A stretch of DNA of 36,480 nucleotides from Firmicutes bacterium CAG:460 (GTDB lineage: Bacteria; Bacillota_I; Bacilli_A; RF39; UBA660): the NCBI GenBank assembly GCA_000437355.1, contig FR899769.1, positions 1,381-37,860 of the forward strand, in the 5' to 3' direction. The notes beneath the pieces were generated by a model. It was given only the letters and a program-made list of their open reading frames with translations. It was not told the DNA's origin and did not search any database. The position numbers were made by a program, and so were the translations under genes. Shown in pieces: positions 32,101 to 36,480 of this stretch (its first letter is position 1; each line of letters starts with the position of its first letter).

Positions 32101-33457
32101 TGGTTAGTTCTGTAATAATCTTAGGTAAAGGTGTTGGACAAGCAATAAGTTCATCAAATCTATCAATAATGACATCATTTTTTACTTTAACAGCCCCGAT
32201 TTCTATCATTTGGTCAATTCCACTATTTAAACCAGTTGTTTCAGTATCATATACAACATATTCTTGGTCAAATAAAGGATATTCCTTATTTTTAAATACA
32301 ATATTAGATTCAACATCTACAACATTAAGTTCAGCTCCATATAAAGCTTTAAATTTATCAGCATCTTCTTTTCCTTTATTCATCTTTTGTAAAGCATTAA
32401 ATATATCCGGATAAGCTTGCAGAGAATTATGGTCTGTTACAGCAACAGCTTTATGACCTAGTTTCATAGCAAATTTAGCAAGTGTTGCAGTTGGAACAAC
32501 TCCATCCATCATACTCATCATAGTGTGAGCATGAAGTTCTACTCTTTTTTCTTCACATTCATCTTTAACACTTACATCTTTTGATGGAATAATTTCAATG
32601 TTTCTAGCATTAATAACCATTTGATGTAAATATTCATCCATTTCCATAGACCCGTGAATTCTATACCATGAACCAACATTTAATTTTTTATTCAAATGAG
32701 TAAATTCTTCTTCATTAAATCTAACTATTTTTAATGGATAACTATCTGTTTTATCACTTACTTTTAAATTCATGATAAATACTGTACCTTTTTTACCTTG
32801 TCTTTCACTAACTTCTTTAGCAAAAATATAAACTTCTACAATAATATTTTTTACTTCGCCTAAAATATTATTAAGTTTTATAACATCTCCATCTTTATGT
32901 ACTCCCATTATAACTGGACTTTCTTCCTCTTTTTTAGATGAAACACTTAATTTTTCTTGTTCTATTTCTTCTTGTAAACTCTTTCTTTCATCTTCACTAA
33001 TACTTACTTCTATATTAAAATTACCTAAGCCATATCTCTCTAGCTTTTGTAATATATCTTTTGATTCATGTAATAAATCACTCTTTTCAAAATCATTTAA
33101 AACATGAAAATATATCGTACTATTTAATACTTCAATATTACTTTTTTTAATACTTATTAAAGATGGTCTTTTTATTATAATATCATCAATTAAATAATTT
33201 AAATAATTTATTACATCATTATTATCTATATTATCATAACTTATATTTACTTCAACACTTTTTTCTCCATTTATACCATTCATAGCACACAAAAATAATC
33301 TATTGACACTAACAACTGGTAAAACATCCTTATTTTTTAAATACACTAAAAATTTATTCTCACCTTTTTTTAAAACTACTCTATCTAATATACAATCATT
33401 AAAATTTTCATCACTAAAAGAAATACTTTTAAAAAATTTACTTACTTCTTCATTCAT
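29144..33457 (-). CDS. polC: DNA polymerase III alpha subunit, PolC type
   Basis: 1437 residues, standard for the low-GC Gram-positive replicative polymerase. An N-terminal domain and an OB fold (VEVYIFAKEVSERQGKKGTVF) lead to the PHP domain (VELHAHTMMSMMDG, about 306). It is interrupted by the 3'-5' exonuclease (VVYDTETTGLNSGIDQMIEIG, about 400-570), with catalytic D and E visible. The zinc-type pairs CPKC and CECG precede the palm. The palm has FKAEKVPDIDLNFSGD with two aspartates, then the fingers and helix-hairpin-helix (DGLGENIANKIVEER). Starts two bases after the dnaE stop, its AAGGTGG site inside dnaE. Confidence 0.98.
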   Translation of the reverse strand: MNEEVSKFFKSISFSDENFNDCILDRVVLKKGENKFLVYLKNKDVLPVVSVNRLFLCAMNGINGEKSVEVNISYDNIDNNDVINYLNYLIDDIIIKRPSLISIKKSNIEVLNSTIYFHVLNDFEKSDLLHESKDILQKLERYGLGNFNIEVSISEDERKSLQEEIEQEKLSVSSKKEEESPVIMGVHKDGDVIKLNNILGEVKNIIVEVYIFAKEVSERQGKKGTVFIMNLKVSDKTDSYPLKIVRFNEEEFTHLNKKLNVGSWYRIHGSMEMDEYLHQMVINARNIEIIPSKDVSVKDECEEKRVELHAHTMMSMMDGVVPTATLAKFAMKLGHKAVAVTDHNSLQAYPDIFNALQKMNKGKEDADKFKALYGAELNVVDVESNIVFKNKEYPLFDQEYVVYDTETTGLNSGIDQMIEIGAVKVKNDVIIDRFDELIACPTPLPKIITELTNITDEMLVGKDSEENVTRRFLEFCGDLPLVAHNAQFDISFVTSACKKYNLGEFNNTVVDTMGLARNMYPTWRNHKLSTLVKNLEVEWDEDKHHRADYDCEGTSKCFYKMLNELKSQNIKTTIDLETLADKENAIKFARPFHLTVIAKNPVGLKNLFKIISLANTKYLYKGKDAKIPRTDLINLREGLIVGSGCVNGEVFDKGYGMSDEDLKDLMNFYDYIEVQPASACTHLIGEDKKFHNIMEYNGYVSRLVKTAKSMGKLVCATGDVHNLRPEDLIYRKVIVHQKTNGKIHPLNREGLELPNMYFMTTEEMLDAFAFLGDDLAKEIVVTNTNKVADMVEHLQIIRDKLYTPVLENSAEVTKEMVYNKAHEIYGDPLPKNIEERLEAELAGIIGGGYDVIYLIAEKLVKKSNEDGYFVGSRGSVGSSLVATMMGITEVNGLPPHYVCPKCKKSYFENEAGESLANLYPSGYDMPDRTCECGTKLKKEGQDMPFATFLGFKAEKVPDIDLNFSGDNQADAHNHVKVLFGEDHAYRAGTISTVAEKTAFGYVKAYCEDKGIILNNTEIERISIGCTGVKRTTGQHPGGIIVIPQYMDVFDFTPYQYPADEPDSTWYTTHFDFHAIHDNVLKLDILGHDDPTMLRYLGDTTGIDIKEEIPFDDKNIISLFTSPKALKVSEEQILCKTGTLGIPEFGTNFAINMLLEIKPTHFADLVKIAGLSHGTNVWQGNVRDLIVNNVASFNEVVGCRDDIMVSLINYGLDPSRAFKISEFVRKGKAKKEPDAWNEHVAYMREFSVPEWFIECCRKIEYMFPKAHACAYVMMAYRVAWFKVYYPLYYYSAYFSIRRSDFDINAMLKGYEGIKRRLIEIKEKGYGATAKEQAVGDTLAVALEMLARGFSFKNIDITKSLAKTFYIDEENKCLYLPFMALDGLGENIANKIVEERNKKPFYCVEDFQNRGKVNQSTINSLRELGVFEGMPESAQLSLF

Positions 33458-33459
33458 TT

Positions 33460-36297
33460 TTAAACCACCTTACTTATATTATTTACTATTACACTTACTT
33501 TGTCAAATCTTTTTGATACTAATCCTGTTACTTCAACTAAATCATGTTCATATAAATCTTTTATTACATCAATATTTTTAGGAAATACCGTAAAATTACC
33601 TTTACTTACTTCATCACTAGCACTAAAAAAGGCCATATCTTCATTCTTCTTTGTTTTAATCATCTTTATTCTTTCTATTAACACGACACATTTAATAGTT
33701 TTAAATAAATATTTTTCTAAATTATCTAACTTAACAACATTTTTATACTTACTTGATGGATGATCACTGATAAAATACCCAAATAAATCATACTCCATTT
33801 CTCTAAGTTCATTATCACTATATTCACTTACTTCAACTAATAATGGCTTTTCTATTAAACTACTTCCATCACTTAAATTAACATAGTTAAATATTACATC
33901 AATATTTTCTATTAATGTATGTCTATTTACATTAAAACTATCAAACACACCACTTTTAACTAGTATTTTAAATATATCTTCATTTATAAAATCTTTTGTA
34001 ATATCCAAAAATTCAAATACATCACTATATCCATTACCACGGGCACCAGCTATCTTACTTGCTATATCTTTACTAATACCTTTTATATCACTAAAAGGCA
34101 TAATTAAGGTATTATCACTAACAAAATACTTATCCTTACTTATATTTATATCTGGTTTTAATATTTTAAAGCCTTTATTTTTTAGAAAACTTACTAAACT
34201 ATTTATCTTATCACTATCTTTATTATTAATCATTTCTATAATAAAATATTCAGGATATTTAACCTTTAAATAAGCCATTTCATATGCAATGTGAGCATAA
34301 GCAACAGAATGAGATTTATTAAAGCCGAAACTCTCAAATTTATTTATAAAACTATATATTTTTCTAGCAACAACCTCATTATAACCATTATTCTTTGCTT
34401 TATTTATAAACTTTTCTTCTTCACTTTTTATAACATTTTCTTTCTTTTTAGATATAGCTCTTCTTACTAAGTCAGCTTCTGCAAGAGTATAACCTCCTAC
34501 TAACCTTAATATAGCCATAATTTGTTCTTGATATAAAATAATTCCATATGTACTTTTTAAAATACCTTCTAGAGTTTCATCAATATAATCTACTTTTTCT
34601 TGGTGATTTTTTCTTCTAATAAAACTTTTTGCCATGTCCAAAGTTCCAGGTCTTCCTAAAGCTAAAAGAGCTACCAAATCATTAAAACAAGTAGGTTTTA
34701 AATCCATTGTTAAACTTTTTAATAATGGTGTTTCAAATTGAAATATTCCGTCTGTTTTACCACTAGAAAATAGTTTATAAACGTCCCTTTCTTCTAAAGA
34801 AATATTTTTTAATTTATTAGACCCTATTTTCTCTAAAATATTAGCTATAGTACTTAAGTTTTTAACTGCTAAAAAATCCATTTTTAAAAGACCAATTGCT
34901 TCTAAAAATTCCATTGTAGAACCAGTTACTAAAGTATTGTTATCATAATGTACTGGTATTAAATCATCTAAATCTTCACTACAAATAATAACTCCTGCAG
35001 CATGAGTTGAAGTATTTTTCTTTAAACCTTCTAGATGTATAGCAACAATATACAATTCTTTTATTTCTTTGTAATTATTAATAAATTTTTTTATGTTTTC
35101 ATTATTTAGATTATCTTTTAAACTAACATTACCATTTATATTCTTAATAAAATTATCTAATAAATTATTGCTAATATTAAATATTTTACCTAGTTCCCTT
35201 AAAACTAATTTACTTTTTAAGGTTGTAAAAGTTAATCCTAAAGCAACTCTATTAAAACCATATTTTTTCCTTACATAATCGATTACTTCTTCTCTTTTAT
35301 AAGCATCAAAATCTATATCTATATCTGGCATCGTAACACGTTCAGGATTTAGAAATCTTTCAAACATTAAACCAAATTTAAGTGGGTCAATTTCAGTTAT
35401 GCCAATAGAATAACTAACTAAAGAACCTGCTGCAGAACCTCTTCCTGGGCCCACTAAAATATTATTCTTTTTAGCATATAAAACATAATCATAAACTATT
35501 AAAAAATAATCTACAAAACCCATTTTGTTTATAACATCAAGTTCATATTTTAATCTATCAGCATATATTTTATTTACATTTCCATTTAATCTTTTACTTA
35601 ATCCTTTTATACATAAATTCTTAAGTACTTCATACGAATTATCACTATACTTGGGAATATATCTCTTATTTAAAGGTATTTCTATATCAATCATATCTAT
35701 TACTTCATTAAGTAAACCAGTATCTAAGACTTCAGTATTAAAAAAACAATCAGTATTTAATTCTACATTATCCCTTCTTAATTTATCTAGGTATTTTAAA
35801 TAATTTACATCTTCTTTTTTTATAACCCTTAAATCATTTATATATAAAACATTTTTAGTTAAAACTAAACTATTTATTTTTTCATATGTATTTTTATAAC
35901 TAATATATAATTTATTTACTCCACTTAACTTAGGAAATAATTCTTTACTTTCATATGGTATTACAACTAAAATGTTTTCTTCATATTTTAAAATATCATC
36001 TATTTTTAGTTCATTTTTTTCTTTTTTAGTATGTATCTTAAGTAAATTCTTAAAGCCATCATAATTTATAGCATATAGATAAATATCTAAGTTATCTAAT
36101 TTAACATTTAAACCAATAATTGGTTTGATATTATTCTTCTTACAACTAAAATAAAAATCTAATACTCCATATAAGTTTTCATCACAAATACCACAAGCAG
36201 TAATGTTTTTTTCACGTAAAAAGCTAATTAAGTCAGGTATCTTAATTAAGCTTTTTAATAATGTATAATCTGTTGTTACTTTTAGTGGTATATGCAT
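33460..36297 (-). CDS. dnaE: DNA polymerase III alpha subunit, DnaE (second replicase)
   Basis: 945 residues, short compared with about 1110 in Bacillus. Extends RNA primers before PolC takes over. The N-terminal PHP domain has lost the metal histidines: the usual HLxVHSxYSLL reads PLKVTTDYTLL, so it is unlikely to bind metal. The catalytic palm is intact: ILVGPGRGSAAGSLV and MPDIDIDFD with paired aspartates. GRPGTLDMAKSFIRR, the ERDVYKLFSSGKTDGIFQFE region and the SGVFDSFNVNR tandem HhH follow. The OB fold closes it (LVEVTGLVSKRFDKVSV). AGGGAG and an extended -10 (TGATAAAAT) precede the ATG. Directly upstream of polC. Confidence 0.97.
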   Translation of the reverse strand: MHIPLKVTTDYTLLKSLIKIPDLISFLREKNITACGICDENLYGVLDFYFSCKKNNIKPIIGLNVKLDNLDIYLYAINYDGFKNLLKIHTKKEKNELKIDDILKYEENILVVIPYESKELFPKLSGVNKLYISYKNTYEKINSLVLTKNVLYINDLRVIKKEDVNYLKYLDKLRRDNVELNTDCFFNTEVLDTGLLNEVIDMIDIEIPLNKRYIPKYSDNSYEVLKNLCIKGLSKRLNGNVNKIYADRLKYELDVINKMGFVDYFLIVYDYVLYAKKNNILVGPGRGSAAGSLVSYSIGITEIDPLKFGLMFERFLNPERVTMPDIDIDFDAYKREEVIDYVRKKYGFNRVALGLTFTTLKSKLVLRELGKIFNISNNLLDNFIKNINGNVSLKDNLNNENIKKFINNYKEIKELYIVAIHLEGLKKNTSTHAAGVIICSEDLDDLIPVHYDNNTLVTGSTMEFLEAIGLLKMDFLAVKNLSTIANILEKIGSNKLKNISLEERDVYKLFSSGKTDGIFQFETPLLKSLTMDLKPTCFNDLVALLALGRPGTLDMAKSFIRRKNHQEKVDYIDETLEGILKSTYGIILYQEQIMAILRLVGGYTLAEADLVRRAISKKKENVIKSEEEKFINKAKNNGYNEVVARKIYSFINKFESFGFNKSHSVAYAHIAYEMAYLKVKYPEYFIIEMINNKDSDKINSLVSFLKNKGFKILKPDINISKDKYFVSDNTLIMPFSDIKGISKDIASKIAGARGNGYSDVFEFLDITKDFINEDIFKILVKSGVFDSFNVNRHTLIENIDVIFNYVNLSDGSSLIEKPLLVEVSEYSDNELREMEYDLFGYFISDHPSSKYKNVVKLDNLEKYLFKTIKCVVLIERIKMIKTKKNEDMAFFSASDEVSKGNFTVFPKNIDVIKDLYEHDLVEVTGLVSKRFDKVSVIVNNISKVV

Positions 36298-36350
36298 AAT
36301 CTACTCCCTAGTAATTATTTTATCACAAACTAAAATCAAATTAAAGAAAA

Positions 36351-36378
36351 AAGATAACATTTTTTCAAACGTTATCTT
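36351..36378 (-). terminator. Terminator of the gene entering at the right edge
   Basis: Minus strand AAGATAAC, 12-base loop, GTTATCTT then TTTTCTTT; immediately after a TGA stop at 36378-36380. Confidence 0.7.
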
Positions 36379-36480
36379 CATAGTTCTTCGAAATCTGGTG
36401 GGATATAAATGTTAGATAGAAATGTTAATGTTGATAACTTTTTTGCTGCCAGCTGCCCCGCCTCGCACTCTTCCGCGAGC
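36378..36480 (-). CDS. C-terminal fragment of an unidentified gene (cut by window edge)
   Basis: Open frame of 33 codons ending in TGA: LAEECEAGQLAAKKLSTLTF, then LSNIYIPPDFEEL. The hairpin and T-run right after the stop support a real gene end. Codons in the last twelve positions nearest the edge (GCG, GAG, GGG, CTG) are GC-rich and unlike all other genes here, whereas the rest is normal. Family not recognised. The GC-rich 36 bases may be true sequence or an assembly artefact. Confidence 0.45.
   Translation of the reverse strand, partial: LAEECEAGQLAAKKLSTLTFLSNIYIPPDFEEL

Overview
This is a 36.5 kb chromosomal segment from a very AT-rich, low-GC Gram-positive bacterium. Gene order is Bacillus-like: dnaG-rpoD-trmK; ireB-ruvX-mltG-trmR-trhP1-trhP2-greA; cvpA-trxA beside rnhC; PolC plus DnaE. 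TGA appears to act as a stop (rpoD ends naturally with it), so the mycoplasma code is not in use. Reduced proteins, membrane-poor redox remnants and lack of sporulation genes apart from one SpoIIM-family protein suggest a gut Bacilli/RF39-like lineage. That placement is inference. Almost all genes lie on the minus strand; the plus-strand exceptions are yqfQ-like, yigZ-like, rnhC, a 30-residue DUF4044 peptide and an HD hydrolase.

Layout. 1-83: start of an ORF6N-domain (phage-antirepressor type) gene cut by the window edge. 84-897: gene-free block with five 31-bp palindromes, four of them in two copies of a cassette exactly 547 bp apart. 898-3944: DUF421 membrane protein, prepilin peptidase and PilC/GspF-type platform protein, with no motor ATPase in view. 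4042-7733: yqfQ-like gene facing the dnaG-rpoD-trmK operon. 7829-9139: a toxin-antitoxin-like pair with its own strong promoter, flanked by a duplicated 3' end of the neighbouring Ig-like gene. 9163-12827: uvrC followed by degenerate RnfC-like and RnfD-like genes. 12905-15312: yigZ-like, trxA, cvpA, rnhC. 15373-16955: HTH regulator plus a cysteine-containing anchored protein. 17020-20854: mnmA, SpoIIM family, DUF4044 peptide, unknown protein, trigger factor. 20913-25931: the greA/trhP/trmR/mltG/ruvX/ireB operon behind a clear sigma-A promoter. 26222-28188: stand-alone AAA ATPase, NUDIX, HD hydrolase. 28261-28428: two tRNAs (Leu-UAG and a CAU tRNA). 28534-36297: unknown protein, then adjacent polC and dnaE. 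36378-36480: tail of one more minus-strand gene with an odd GC-rich edge.

Most of the content is housekeeping: replication (dnaG, polC, dnaE), transcription (rpoD, greA), tRNA modification (trmK, mnmA, trhP1/2, trmR), repair (uvrC, rnhC, ruvX), folding and redox (tig, trxA), and cell wall (mltG, ireB). The parts least explained by known systems are the palindrome cassettes near the ORF6N gene, the duplication-flanked TA-like module, and the orphan RnfC/RnfD pair that appears to have lost its NADH/flavin motifs but kept two 4Fe-4S motifs. All coordinates, motifs and spacings were read by eye; family names are recognition from memory, not database hits.
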